Below, piece after piece: positions 46,976 through 58,430 of a stretch of 64,000 bases of DNA. How positions within the stretch are numbered: the stretch's first letter is position 1; each line of letters starts with the position of its first letter. The notes under the pieces are model-generated. The model searched no databases. It saw nothing but the letters and a program-made list of their open reading frames with translations, and had not been told where the DNA came from. This DNA is from Acanthopleura granulata (lineage: Eukaryota; Mollusca; Polyplacophora; Chitonida; Chitonidae), in NCBI GenBank assembly GCA_016165875.1, contig JABBOT010000015.1, positions 2,963,653 to 3,027,652 of the forward strand, read 5' to 3'. The position numbers and the translations under genes are program-made.

Positions 46976-49900
46976 CTCAAGCATAGAAATTCGAGCCCCC
47001 TATCAACCCCCAACCCCATGAAAAATATCTGTCACTCAGCAAATGTGTATCACCCTGTGTATTTCACACTGTTATGAAAACGCAAAGCACCATAGCGAGA
47101 AAAAAATGACATATCTTTGTTTGACCGCTCTCGTATCCGATGTCATTTTGCAAAGATTGACGTTTGATTCAAGGTTGTGCTTATTTCGAAAATGTCAGAG
47201 TAGACAAAATGTAAGTGCGCTAAGGTAGCTCTTTACCAAAGAAGAGTTCTTATTTCCCCCTTCATGTTTTCAAGTGAGACTTTGGCCTCCGCCGTTCTGC
47301 TCAGCTTTCGCTATTCTATTGACAATATATACATACATACAGGATGCGAAGCCTAAGTCAACAAGTCCATTGACAACTCACGTGCAAGAGCTAAGAAATC
47401 TACCTTCAAAACTGCCTTCCTGTCACTGTGTAGTGTAAAGTCAGAAATTTTATTTGTTCAAAACATGGGGAAGGTAATTTTACTTCGCGTCGATCAAATC
47501 CTTAGGCAAATATATTTTGTGGCCTCCGAAAGTTTCACCTGTGTCGAATATGGGTCAGCCATGTTCAACTTGCTCCCAGCGGGACAGATAAGATACGCGG
47601 GGAGCATTCCTGCCGACCAAGATATTTGCATATAAGGCGCTTTGAATTTAATTCATAGCTCAGCCAAAAGGACATCTCAGGCGTGTAGGGGACTTTGTTC
47701 GATTTAGGGAAAAATGAACACGAAAATCGAGAAGGACTGTTGTTGCTTTTTTCGTCTTTTTCATTTTGCCGTGGTAAGGGATTTGCAGAGAAAATCTGTC
47801 CCGGATCTTGCGGCAAACGTCAAGGGCGGGGACTAGCACATCGCCTTTTTCTTTGCGCGCAGTTGCAGCATTTGAGCATACCGAACACCTTTGCTGCTGG
47901 AGACACCTGGCTTTCGGTTCAGATAGACGAGCTGAAGTTTTGGGCCGAGAGCAGTCATATGATGCAGAGGTGATTACACCGCCTGATATCCGGCGTGCGG
48001 CCTTCTGGGAGACTCTCAACAAAGTCCCAGTCTTTAAAATTCTCTGAAATCAGCAATGTCGTTCCCAGGGGACGACACCCTTGGGAAAGTGAACATATTA
48101 ACAGGATTTGGGGGAGATTTGCAGAAAGCGGGCATGCATGTGGCCCTTTGTGCAACTGAAGCAATGATTTTGCACATGTATTTCTCCCCGTGGGCTCAAA
48201 CCATACATGTAACATAAACGTGCTCATCGCTAGTTCGCCAAACCCTTCCGCTTTCGTTCTGCAAATCGGTTATAGCCTATCGGAAGATAAAAAAATATGG
48301 GCATTTTAGGAATGAATTAGGTTGTGTTGTGTCGTGTTGAAAAGGCCCTCTTTCGAGATCTAGAGCCAAACTTTACCAAAAAAAAAAAACAAATTCAAGA
48401 AAGGCTTCATTCATACCATTGGTGTTACTATGGCTAAAGACAAAACGGAGGGTCAGTTAGGGTAGCATGTTTTGAAACTTGATTAAAGCGAATAATGGAA
48501 TGTTTGATGCCTTAAGACTAACACATATACAGTGGCGATGGCGAGCAATACATTGGAAGGTAAGAAAACTGGATGTTTATTTTCACATTTGCTAAACGCT
48601 ATAAAACGTAGAGTGAAATACGAAATTCTTGGGATGTCTCGTTTTTGCAGCTCTTATCATATTCGAAAAATGATTGAATAACATTTTGCTTTTTATCGAA
48701 ACCGTCGATGATGCATGAAAAGGAAATACAACGTACCAAATAATGCGAGAGAGGAGCTGTGCGAGCAGTGTAGAAATCACAAGAATGCCACAAAGGTGAA
48801 CAGGCAAACGTGAAAAAAAAATCGAAGACTTCGCCACGTAAGGTCGTGCAAATGGACGCACTTGCTCTACACACAAGCTGGAAAAGTGTTGACCGTGTTC
48901 TTGAAAATCTCAACTTTGACGCGGTTGGAAAGCGGATGATCCATACGCCACGTTTCTGTTGATTAAAGAGAGTATAAGTGACTGTCCGATCCGACTGTCA
49001 ACAATGTCCCATAGACCTTACAGCATTCTAATCGCCTTCCACACAGCAAAAGGTTACCCTGACAGAAGCAGGGCTGTTTATTCCTCACCTAGGTGTTAAA
49101 ACTGACTATGAAATTATATTTACTGATCCCATGCTATGGCGCTTAGGTTGACACCTCCTAGATGAACCCTTGCGTACAATATGACATAGGATTGCAGGGG
49201 GGTTTACGGAACTACTGACATTTATCGGAAAACCATGGCCACCAAATCCTAGCCAAGTGGTTGGGACTACGAAACAAATGATCTTGGCCAACACACCAAA
49301 TCCAAGAGACGTATATAAACCGTGTAGATGAAAGATAATCGATGGTAAACGCTTATATGCGGATTGGTATCAGAGTGCAGTTGTCCGCATTTCGACATTA
49401 GACTATCAGTACAGCAACAACACTGGTCGAGATCCAAATCTTTGTAGTTCTTGTTGACACCAAACATTATTTGGTGTTGGTGCAGATGATGGGGGCTTAT
49501 AATGGACGTATAAGTGGCAAATTTGTCAGCATCAAGGGAAAGGGGTTTCTGGGCCAAATCTATTACGGAAAACAGCGTCGATGCTCAAAGCCCATGAGTG
49601 TGAGAAGATGCAGAATGCTGCCTAGATTTCTTACCTGCCAAATCCACCACAGGAAACTGTTTGTGTGTCGCAGCGAACGCTGTACCAGTTTTTAATCACG
49701 TGCGAGTGACATTCTTAGAGCGCCTTTAAACACTACAGACTTTTACATGGGCAGTTTTACAAAGGACCTATTTGTAATTTTTTTTTCAGCCGAATTCAGG
49801 TGTTAATAACATATAAAGACAACATATTACAAGGATTCTGTCAAAACGACAAAAATATTTACCAGAAACTGCCGCAGACAAAATAATCTGGTAGAGAAGT

Positions 49901-50143
49901 TTAAGGCGCAACCACCCAAATAAGACCAATAATACACTTATAGTTTACATACTGTGTTACAAACATGTTGCCTTTGTGTACTGCAAGTCTACTGCAAAAC
50001 AAGTTCATAGTGGTACTACATGATATATAAGGCCGCAACTCCGCAAACCATAGGAATTGGGTCAAGTATGAGAAACAGCTGCACATGTTGAGTTTGAATC
50101 GCTGTGGTTTGAAAATATGTCCGATTCTCATTTTGTTTCTTTG

Positions 50144-50181
50144 AATGTAAGGATACGGTACCAATGTAAGGATACGGTACC
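50144..50181. repeat. perfect 19-bp tandem duplication
   Basis: AATGTAAGGATACGGTACC occurs twice head to tail with no mismatch, indicating a recent replication-slippage event. Confidence 0.95.
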
Positions 50182-50571
50182 AATTTCAAGTCCCCCCCCT
50201 TAATCGTACACATATGCGTATCGTATATAATGGAAGTTCACTAATCCTGCATACCCCCACCCACCCATGTAGGTTTCCTGTTGACTAATGGACAAAGGTT
50301 TCCTACTTTAGAGTCTACAATTCTTCAGGTCTTCAAACTCCCTGATGCAAAAAATTCAGATTAAGAGATATATCTACGTTAACTAGCATCTACAACAATA
50401 AACCAGACGTCTTTTCATTAAAGGGTCATTTAGTGGCACCTCGGGTCCTTAGTATATGTTTTCGACATACTCCTACTTCCCTGATGCGTCTTATCATATA
50501 CAGGGTGGTAGAGCACAGATGTATGAATTAAGATTTACAATTTCACATTTATAACTTAAAATTTCTGAGTG

Positions 50572-50600
50572 ACATGATATCCATGATATCCATGATATCT
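50572..50600. repeat. 10-bp triplicate CATGATATCC
   Basis: Three consecutive copies of CATGATATC(C), followed by a related GATGATATAT. Confidence 0.85.
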
Positions 50601-51354
50601 TGAGATAGATGATATATACTTCAGTCTGAATTCATAAATTCCTAACACACCAAGCCCTATTCTCCGACTCAAAACACAATAACTCAAACCGATGCCTGTT
50701 GGATCCTTCTGAGCATCTATGTCATTGTCGATCTATCCCTGTGTATACTGTATAAAACCTGAACATCATTTATGGCGAAAAACAATACTGCAAAATGTCA
50801 ATAAATAGCCTGTGCAGCTTCATTCGCTGGTTACATGACATTGGAAATGAAGCCAGGATCAATGGCTGATCATTAGGTTTTCATCGAGAAAGCTCTGAGC
50901 GTAATCGACCAAAAGAAATCACGACTTGTTCTTGGAGATCAGGAAGATGCATGTAGAAATCTCAGGGACAAGTGTATTCGAGTAAAAACGTGAGTTGATG
51001 CGATCAGAGCCCAAGGTGCATAGCTGAGCAGTGGATCTTGGTGAGAGAGTATTAGGACCGTGTTTGCCTTGCGCATCACAGCGACTTCCAGCTTTATTCG
51101 GCTTTTCCGGGACAGCTTTATTAAGGAAGATGCATATCCCTATTAAAACAAAGAGCGTGGGGCCTTTTTTTTGTTCCATTCGAAAAGCAGGTTAGTTTTG
51201 TCATAGACACAGAGAACTGTTGCTGTGCGTTTAGTCATGTTTCTCTTGTCGCCTTTCGTTAGTAACAGTGTTCTATTTGTGTTTGATGAGTGTTGAAATG
51301 GGAAGCAAGACAGAATCGTAGGCCAGCTGGTGAGACACGCACATCTAAATTAAA

Positions 51355-51445
51355 AGAATATGAACAGTTAAAGAGGTAAACTGACAAGAGACCCGATTTC
51401 AACGGTTACATGTAACCATTTGCCATGAATGACTTAACCTTGACT
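51355..51445 (-). repeat. R2 dispersed repeat
   Basis: Reverse copy: AGAGGTAAACTGACAAGAGA, CCCGATTTCAACGGTTACAT, GTAACCATTTGCCATGAATG. Confidence 0.65.
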
Positions 51446-51812
51446 TACGACCTCTTTGACATACAGCCACAAGACATGCCAATTCAAACAACATTGTTCC
51501 ATTATCCCACATTCACATAAAAAATTAATAGCGTTCATTATTATTAACGGACTGGTCAAACACTTAATCAGATGAGTTGTATATATACGCAAAACGTAAC
51601 GACGACAGACAGTACGAGCGTGAAACGGAGACACTCACAGTAATCTTCACTGATCCCGAAAAGTTCCTATTCTAGACATGAAGCCCAAATTAAATCAAAA
51701 ACCATCGCAATTAATATTTAGATGGAAAAAAAGAGTATATACCAAGCGATGGCCCCGAAAACAGGACTTGGGCAAATTGTATAAACCACGAGAGTTTCAA
51801 TGAGTCCTTGTA

Positions 51813-52072
51813 AGGACAGTTGCACTCACGCTTCCTGGCAACAGAACATGGGCAAAGTGCAACTGGAATTATATGCATGGCAGTGTTCATATATGAACAT
51901 TTGCGATCACGCTTTCTGGCGTCAGAATATGGGCAAATTGTAACCGCTGGAGTATGAATGGCAGTATATATATGGTCAGTTGCAATTACACTTTCTGGCA
52001 ACAGAAATTGGGCTGATGGGAACTGAAATTATATGCATGGCAGTGTTCATACATGGACAGTTCCAATTAAAA
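51813..52072. repeat. 80-bp tandem repeat, 3 units plus a partial fourth
   Basis: Units begin at about 51817, 51898, 51978 and 52058. Shared words are CTTTCTGGCAACAGAA, ATGGGCAAA, and TTATATGCATGGCAGTGTTC followed by ATA. The first and third units are closest; the second has diverged. Confidence 0.85.
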
Positions 52073-52920
52073 CCTACTTGCAACTGTTCCTATATGAAGA
52101 AACGTCACTCATACACTTACACTTGCACTATGCCTGCGCTCCCCGGCCTGTTCCGCGACAGTAGCTGAACCATCTGTTTCCACAGGCCGTATCAGCTAAT
52201 CTCAGCACAGGCCGTGTTGACACTCAGCAAATACTGTGGGGTTTTCGTTGTGTTTTATGCTAACTGCAGGCTTTTATACCCACAAGATTAGGGATCCCTT
52301 AATGTGGTAACAGCCACTGGAAACAGTGTAAAGGTTTCCTTGTATGTTAAAAACTTGACACCTAGGCCAACTGATTTAAACCGAAAGATTCCGCAAAATG
52401 AGCTTAATGGTGAGTAAAGAGTATTAAAAACTAAAGTATCTGAAAATACCTGCCCTGATTTTTTTTCACATGTTCTTTTCTTTTTTTGGTTTTGATTGTA
52501 TGTTGCGATGACCTCACAAAACGTTTTGTACACCTTTATGTTCAGCTCTGAATAAAGATCTTGTGTACAGTATTCCTGTTAAAGTCGGCGTGACGTCACT
52601 GTTGACACATATTATCAATATGGATCATAAACCCAGGATACAATCAAAACAATTGACTACATTTAATTTGGCAAAAAAAAATTTCTGAAAAACATCTATT
52701 CTGAAGGTATTTTCAAATAAAATTTTTAGTGATCTTTTTAAAAAACTATAATTTTATGTTTGTGAGATATCGCCCTTTAAATACACATTCTTCTGGCGGC
52801 TGAAAAGACGGCTACCTCTACGAAGTTCGTCAAAATACTGATCATGACAACTGACGCAGAGGTTCTTCTCTATTACATCCGTCAATGTAGAGAATCGAAG
52901 CCATCGAACTGAGTGCAGTT

Positions 52921-53232
52921 ATGGGTGTTTGTGAAAGAGCCTCTACTCTTACAGGCCGAATCAACGCGTTAGCCTTGTGGCCTTGTCACAAAAAGAGCAA
53001 GCAGGACGAAACGATCCCGGTGGTGAGCATCGGAAGATACGTCGTCGACTTTTTTCTATCTGTACACTGCCCTATTAAACAGTCGGAAATTGCTGTGTTT
53101 TCCTTAAATAACGATGAGCAAAGCTTCAATATTTCGACAAATGGCACTGGTTCAAACGTATCTTATTGTTCCTCAAATAATTGCATTGGATTTCTCAAAA
53201 TGGGGGCTGTGACATATTGGATCCAGAGCTAA
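52921..53232 (+). CDS. ORF with possible exon features
   Basis: Frame of 103 codons. An internal acceptor-like TCTTACAG is followed by GRINALALWPCHKKSKQDET and then IPVV, with a GTGAGC donor-like site after. The distal part (FSLNNDEQSFNISTNGTGSN, then VSYCSSNNC) is Asn/Ser-rich with potential N-glycosylation sites. No family recognised. It could be one exon, an unspliced fragment or chance. Confidence 0.2.
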   Translation: MGVCERASTLTGRINALALWPCHKKSKQDETIPVVSIGRYVVDFFLSVHCPIKQSEIAVFSLNNDEQSFNISTNGTGSNVSYCSSNNCIGFLKMGAVTYWIQS

Positions 53233-54016
53233 TGTCAGCCCACATTCTACGAGCTGCATTGTGTTTGGGTTTACACATTCACAGCGCAGTTGGCTGATTT
53301 TTACAATTTTCAATGCCCATTTACTATACAGTCATATACAAAAAATATTTTGAAATGACATTTTTTTCTTGCTCTACTTTCATTCAGGAGCTCTGGTTTA
53401 TTATTCTGGTTTTATATCTATGGTCGAATGCTTGTATTAACTAAATTTGGTAATATCAATCTGTGATGTGAAAAATATACGACAAATATAAAGTATCTTG
53501 GAGCACAATAAGACATGTGACTGATTTCATGTGTCTTTACACGGTTGCAATGTAACTTGATAAACAGCTATGGTCCAGCTTAACGCAGAGCATACAAATA
53601 GATAGCTTTACATAAGAAAGGTTGGGTGTCAAATCAAGCTCGCGATGGGTGATTGTAAAACGTGAATTTTAAAGAAATGTCGTCTCGTTTTCGAGAAAAC
53701 GACCATCAGCCATTTTATAAAAAGAAAATGAACTCCAGATTCCTGACGGGGAATTGATAGCGAAATATATCACATGTTTTTAAGTTGTGTTTTAAATAAG
53801 CTTTCTTTTTTCAACTTTTTTTGGTAAATTTAGGATGTGTGGAAGTTGTTGGTATCCGTGCGCCAGAATGGAGTCTGGGTAATTTTACGCGTCATATTAG
53901 AAGCGGCGTGAGTGTCAGATGGATTGGTTTACAAAGAATGGAGATAGAATGAAAGCTTGTGTACTATGCCAGCTGAAACCGTGGTCTATAAGGTGCTGCC
54001 GACATGAATCGGTATT

Positions 54017-54063
54017 ATGGCTGAACGTAACTTCGACAATACCACACCCGAATCTTGGCGATG
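54017..54063 (+). CDS. possible first coding exon
   Basis: ATG with A at -3 and G at +4, then MAERNFDNTTPESWR, ending in phase 2 at GATG/GTAAGA. It runs on the plus strand into the region antisense to the chitin-binding gene. Support is start context and donor only. Confidence 0.2.
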
Positions 54064-54100
54064 GTAAGAAAAGTGACTATCATAAAAAAAGAGAATGTGG

Positions 54101-54158
54101 TTTTCAAACCGATGTTGGCTAGTACACGATTTTCAAACCAATGTTGGCTAGTGCATGT
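54101..54158. repeat. 29-bp tandem duplication
   Basis: TTTTCAAACCGATGTTGGCT plus AGTACACGA is followed by a second copy with three changes. Confidence 0.9.
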
Positions 54159-54185
54159 ATGGAAAAGTCTGAATATGGGTCTTAC

Positions 54186-55605
54186 CTGGTGGGTAACGCC
54201 ATGGGGGATAGGTCCGCCGGGGAAACGTTTTAGTGGTGGGTTTCCGGGTGGAGGTGGTTGTACGGGGGGTTTTAATTGTGGTTCTCCGGGTGGTGGTTGT
54301 AGCTCTCCGTGTAGTAGTCGTGGTTGTAGTTGTGGGCAAAGTAGTAGTCCGCACGGTTGTGGTTGGTAAAGCTGTGGTTCGCAATGTGGTTGTGGCTCGT
54401 GGCGTAGTCCTGCGGGTGATTCTGGTCGTAGGCCGTTTGGTCACACGTCTACTCCACCAGTTCCAGGTAGGCTTGGTGTAAATGGAATGCGGCGTAGTAT
54501 ACTTGACCGTAGGCGGTTTTGTGCGCCGAGGGGGCTTAGTTCTCCATCGAACCGTAGGCAGAGGTTTACGCGTCGTGATTTTCCGCATGGGAGGTTTAGT
54601 CGGAGGTCTTGTTCGCCTCGTCGGGGGTCGTGGAGGCTTTCTAGGCGTAGGTTTCGTCTTCGGCGTGGTTGGTTTCACTGTCGACGTCGTGATCGTTGTG
54701 GTACGCCTTGTCGACGTCGTGGTCGTCCTGGTACGCCTTGGTTTTTGTGGAGTTGGCCTAGGTCTTCGTGTTCTCCACGGAGATAAAGGCCGCCGTTTGC
54801 GCGTTGTTTTTCGCAGTTTGCGCGTCGTGAACCGCCACCATGGGATTGACGTCGTGGGTGGGCGGCGGGTGGAGGTGGTAGTGGGCCTGGGGCGTGGTCT
54901 AGTTGGTTTGGGGGTCGTTGTCGTGGGTGGAGCACGAGGAGTAGTTCTTTTGGTACTTTTAGGCCGCTTAGTGGGCTGGGAAGTAACTGGTCGTGTGGTC
55001 CATGGGAAAAACATCGGTGGGGTCGACGTTTTTCTCGGAGTAATCCGGCTTGTGGGTCCAGTCGTCCCAGGCTTAGTCATGGTTTCAGTCATTGGACGGC
55101 GAGTGTATTTTTTCCTCGGGGGCCTACGAGTGTAAATGGGCCTCCTTGTTCTCCGAGTGTAAATCGGCCCCCTTGTGCTCCTGGTGTAAATGGGCCTCCT
55201 GCTCCACCTAATAGGAGGCCGGGTGGCCGTGGGCCGGAGGCTAGGTTTCCCCTTCGTCGTGGGGAGAAGCTTCTGTTTAGGAGGCGGCTGGGAAGGTATA
55301 CTATTCTCCTCCTCTAAACAGTCGTCGTACGCCGAGCTGTCCCATACGCACACCTTGTAACGAGTAGACCATACAGTTCCCGGGGAACACCGCATTTTCC
55401 AGGCGCGTCCCCGATAACACACGTAAAACACCGAACAGTCCGTGTGATCTCGTACGTAATGATGCTGCGACGTCTGACAGTACGACGACATCAGCGCCGA
55501 GAAGGAATAACTAGTTCGTGCGGTCAACACTGACAGAAGAAATATCACTTTACATATATTACACCACATAACACCTGATGTGACGAAATACATTATGCCA
55601 TACAC
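54186..55605 (-). CDS. secreted chitin-binding (CBM14) protein with a basic Thr/Pro-rich tail
   Basis: Long minus-strand exon. The first ATG is at 55605. Met13 (MWCNICKVIFLLSVLTARTS) gives the better signal peptide, with cleavage near residue 34. Residues 43-96 form one CBM14/peritrophin-A domain with cysteines at 43, 57, 63, 73, 86 and 96 (spacing 13-5-9-12-9, inside the family range) and the aromatic FYVCYRGRAW core that binds chitin. From about residue 104 onward the chain is Thr, Pro, Arg and Lys with short units such as RRPIYTRRT and TTTTRRTT. Trp-containing islands (FFPW, PWWRF, SPWR, VRWR, WNWW, PPWRY) recur. It has no Cys and virtually no Asp/Glu. A consensus donor CCAG/GTAAGA lies at 54186, so the gene probably continues. 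If unspliced, the frame stops 12 residues later at 54148. Likely an extracellular matrix, cuticle, shell or mucus component; the site is inferred. Confidence 0.85.
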
Positions 55606-55680
55606 GTGAAGTACGGGGACCCCTGATATACGTCAGCGGAAAAAAAATCAAACAATTATTACCTTTCTGCTTTCACGTTG

Positions 55681-55688
55681 TATATAAG
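55681..55688 (-). promoter_or_regulatory. candidate TATA box
   Basis: TTATATA on the minus strand, about 76 bases upstream of the first ATG and about 112 upstream of the favoured Met13. A start of transcription near 55653 would give a 50- to 85-base 5'UTR. An AG acceptor with a T-rich tract lies just before the ATG, so a 5'UTR intron is an alternative. Confidence 0.3.
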
Positions 55689-57074
55689 AATATCTCCTCT
55701 CTTTTTGAATATATTCCCTTCGAAAAACTTGATGAACACTTGTCAAGAAATTTGGTCAGAAATCACATGCTCGTTCTCGATAACGTGAACTGCCTTTAGA
55801 TGAAGAACGCCTCAGATCGGTCCCTTGTGCCGTACAGTCCTCATGGTGATATTCGCTTGTAAAGATCCAAGTTGCAAGGACAGCTAACTCAGAACAGTGT
55901 CAGTGTAGGCGAAAGTCTCTCCGCTCTATGTTTCTTTCTTTGACAAACACGTAAGGCTATCCTTGCCTTTAAGTAGTCGCTTCTTCTTATGGGCCATCCG
56001 AGTTAACCGCGCGCAGAGGAATTTGCATAGTCAAATGTTTAGGAACGGATTACCCATCGTTCCTTTGAGAACGGAGTCTCCCGCTGCCCAGGCAACCGGC
56101 CGTACATTTCCGGTTTGTACGTCAGTCCTAACTGCGCTTGCGCGCTTTCCCTGCAACATTACTGAGATGCCAAACAAAAGTCTTCTGTGTCCATTTCAAA
56201 CATTAGCACAAGAAAAATAATTCGACCCACTGTATGTCTGGCCGTGTGTAAACCCCGAATAGCACCAGGAAAATCAGTTGGATGATTGTTTTTAAAATAG
56301 ACATAGGGATTTAGCGAGAAAATGAGACATTTCATAAAACAGGCGCTCCTAGAGATGTTGCCGAGAAGGTTTTGCAATTCTTACGGCTTGAGGAAAGCAA
56401 AACTTTATAAATATTGTCAACAAGGGATTTAATGGGACACAACGCACCTCATAGCTTTCCACCAAGTCCGCGTCATTAGACAGTAATTCATATAGTTTTT
56501 GAAATTCACACGGGCGCGTGGCATGCTTAACACGTTGGTCGCCATGTGCGAGACACTACTTAGCTTTCTTCTTTCGCGCATTAATAACATAATCCGGGCA
56601 CTTAACACGCGCGTTTTTATCACGAGATTTCGAAGCGCATGTCAACTTTCAAAACAAAACCCAGGCCGTGTTAGCTCTTTAGCCGATAAGTAGATATCGC
56701 AATGTCTACTTATACCCATAAACTTAGCTTTTTAACACATACATTCCTTACCGATTCCGACAAGTGTTTCAACAAGAAAACACTTTATATTTCACCACCT
56801 GAGTACACATTTTTTGAGGATTGTGTGTGTTCCTCTATATTTTCTCTTAAAGCTGTTCCAACAATAAGAATAAGACATAAACAGACGTGTCACAGTATAC
56901 AAGAGATATGTCCTTACGTATGTTCTTAAGTGGCACACGCATGCAAGCTTCTAGCACACACGTCGCCCTGTGTCTCCAGGTGCACTGTCGCTGAAACTTT
57001 AGCACTATTTTTGTTGTTAGGTTTTCGTGTGGTTCTTTGATTGTTGTTTAATAATGGACAAGAATACGGCACAC

Positions 57075-57310
57075 AAAGTAAAATCACTGCAGAGACTATA
57101 GTGTGACAGTTGACAGGTTTATTCCGGACTCCTGTCAATTTATCTCGATTAAGATTCTGTTCTAATTGTTCATGCAGGCAGGAGTTTAGGAAGTTACAAC
57201 TTACACTCTCTGTTCTGCTATGGCCTCAGCTGAATTAGGTTAAAATTGCACTGATGTTAAATGCAATTTATTACACGTCACTGGTCTAGAATTACTCAAA
57301 ATGCTGCGTA
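57075..57310 (+). repeat. R2 dispersed repeat, full-length type
   Basis: CACTGCAGAGACTATAGTGT, GACAGTTGACAGG, TCAATTTATCTCGATTAAGA, TCTAATTGTTCATGCAGG, TTAGGTTAAAATTGCACTGA, ATTACACGTCACTGGTCTAG, AATTACTCAAAATGCTG. It shows the complete 3' part of the family. Confidence 0.75.
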
Positions 57311-57439
57311 GCGCATTGTAATGACCCAGAAGCCGCCCACTAATGCTGTCGCTCTGAGTTCAAGGGTCGTTTTAGAAATAAAAAAACCTAGATACCTGGA
57401 GAAAACAGCCAAACTTCGCCAAGTACCTGAAAGTTTTCT

Positions 57440-57540
57440 TATCGAACTTATAGCCGCATCAGAAACCTCGAGAGCTGGATTTGAACACGCTAACTACGCA
57501 GATCGATTTAACCATCCAAGCCACAGAGGCTTCCAAGTAT
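57440..57540 (-). mobile_element. tRNA-derived SINE head
   Basis: Minus strand: GTGGCTTGGATGGTTAAATC (A-box-like), then GTGTTCAAATCCAGC (B-box-like), then the GAGGTTTCTGATGCGGC body. Confidence 0.6.
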
Positions 57541-58430
57541 CGGTAAGCACACACACTATAAACTGTCAACACTTTAACGACCCCATAAACTTTACAATCA
57601 CAATTCAAAGATTATTCCACAAAGCGTGTGGATTTCTGATGCTGTTGCGCACGCCATAAACTTTCCTTTTTTATGCAGGTTCTTGCCCGTATATTTCTAA
57701 TCGTTAAAATTAAGGTTACTTGACAAATTGGAAAAAAGTAGTAATCATGTTAATCTTCAAAGTCACCACAATGGCCTGATGTAAACTGAAAACCCATTTT
57801 CTATAATTCATGTGTTTCACAGTCTACGTGATAATTACATTTTTCCTTCCTCTTTTTAAGGCCTGTGTCTCGTATGATGCACACAGGGTATAACTTTACT
57901 AAAACTGCAAATTTCCATGGACATTCAGGACAAATGCGTGCTGCTATCAGAACAGTGGATTGTCTTGTGTGCGTTTATACCACAACATATTGAATTCTAT
58001 ATTCTTTTTTTGTGAAGTGCATTTTCGTTCGAAAATAGAAATTTTAAGCAAAATTATAGCCATCTTTCAGGTAAACTTATATATTTTTTGCAGATGGTTT
58101 CCCTTGTACTATTTTTGTCGTCATACCCACAATGGAAATGCTGAAGTACCCCATGAAGACTTTGCAGTACTGCAATGAGCAAGATTGTCGGAGGTGTATC
58201 TGTACTTCTAATGCTTTATCTGAAAGATTAAGCTTTCAGTGTTACGTATTACACCGGTGAAAAGACCCGCTCTGAACAGTGGACAAGATTATGTGCTCAT
58301 CCACCTGAATCAAGGGACATAACTCCACGCTTTCAACTGTTACGTTTGTGGTGAAGAACATGACGAGTGCACGCCTTGCAAAAGCTCTACGTGATATAAT
58401 TATGACTCTACATGGCCTGATTCCTTTTCT

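Larger units (their letters stand above)
43699..54016. other. stretch without a confident gene
   Basis: Contains a C15 run at 44249, R2/R3 copies at 46.4-46.9 kb and 51.4 kb, a 19-bp duplication at 50144 and an 80-bp tandem repeat at 51813. Two GC-richer patches (45.0-46.1 and 47.6-48.1 kb) have overlapping open frames on both strands but no recognisable protein. A plus-strand frame at 49486-49695 follows GGTGTTGGTGCAG and ends in a Cys/Arg-rich tail; low support. Confidence 0.45.
55606..58430. other. 5' flank of the chitin-binding gene and repeats
   Basis: A TATA-like element at 55681 is listed separately. The interval 55.96-56.16 kb is GC- and CpG-richer and open on the plus strand without a recognisable protein. 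R2 (57.08-57.31 kb) and SINE-head (57.46-57.54 kb) sequences follow. Nothing else is recognised. Confidence 0.5.

Noticed and set aside
47660..48047. Overlapping 79-120 codon ORFs on both strands
   Set aside because: GC-richer patch with fewer stops in all frames; no conserved motif or splice borders.
54482..55135. Plus-strand ORF of 217 codons, Val/Gly/Arg-rich
   Set aside because: Exact antisense shadow of the Thr/Pro/Arg tail of the chitin-binding protein. ACC, CCN and CGN codons read backwards rarely give stops.
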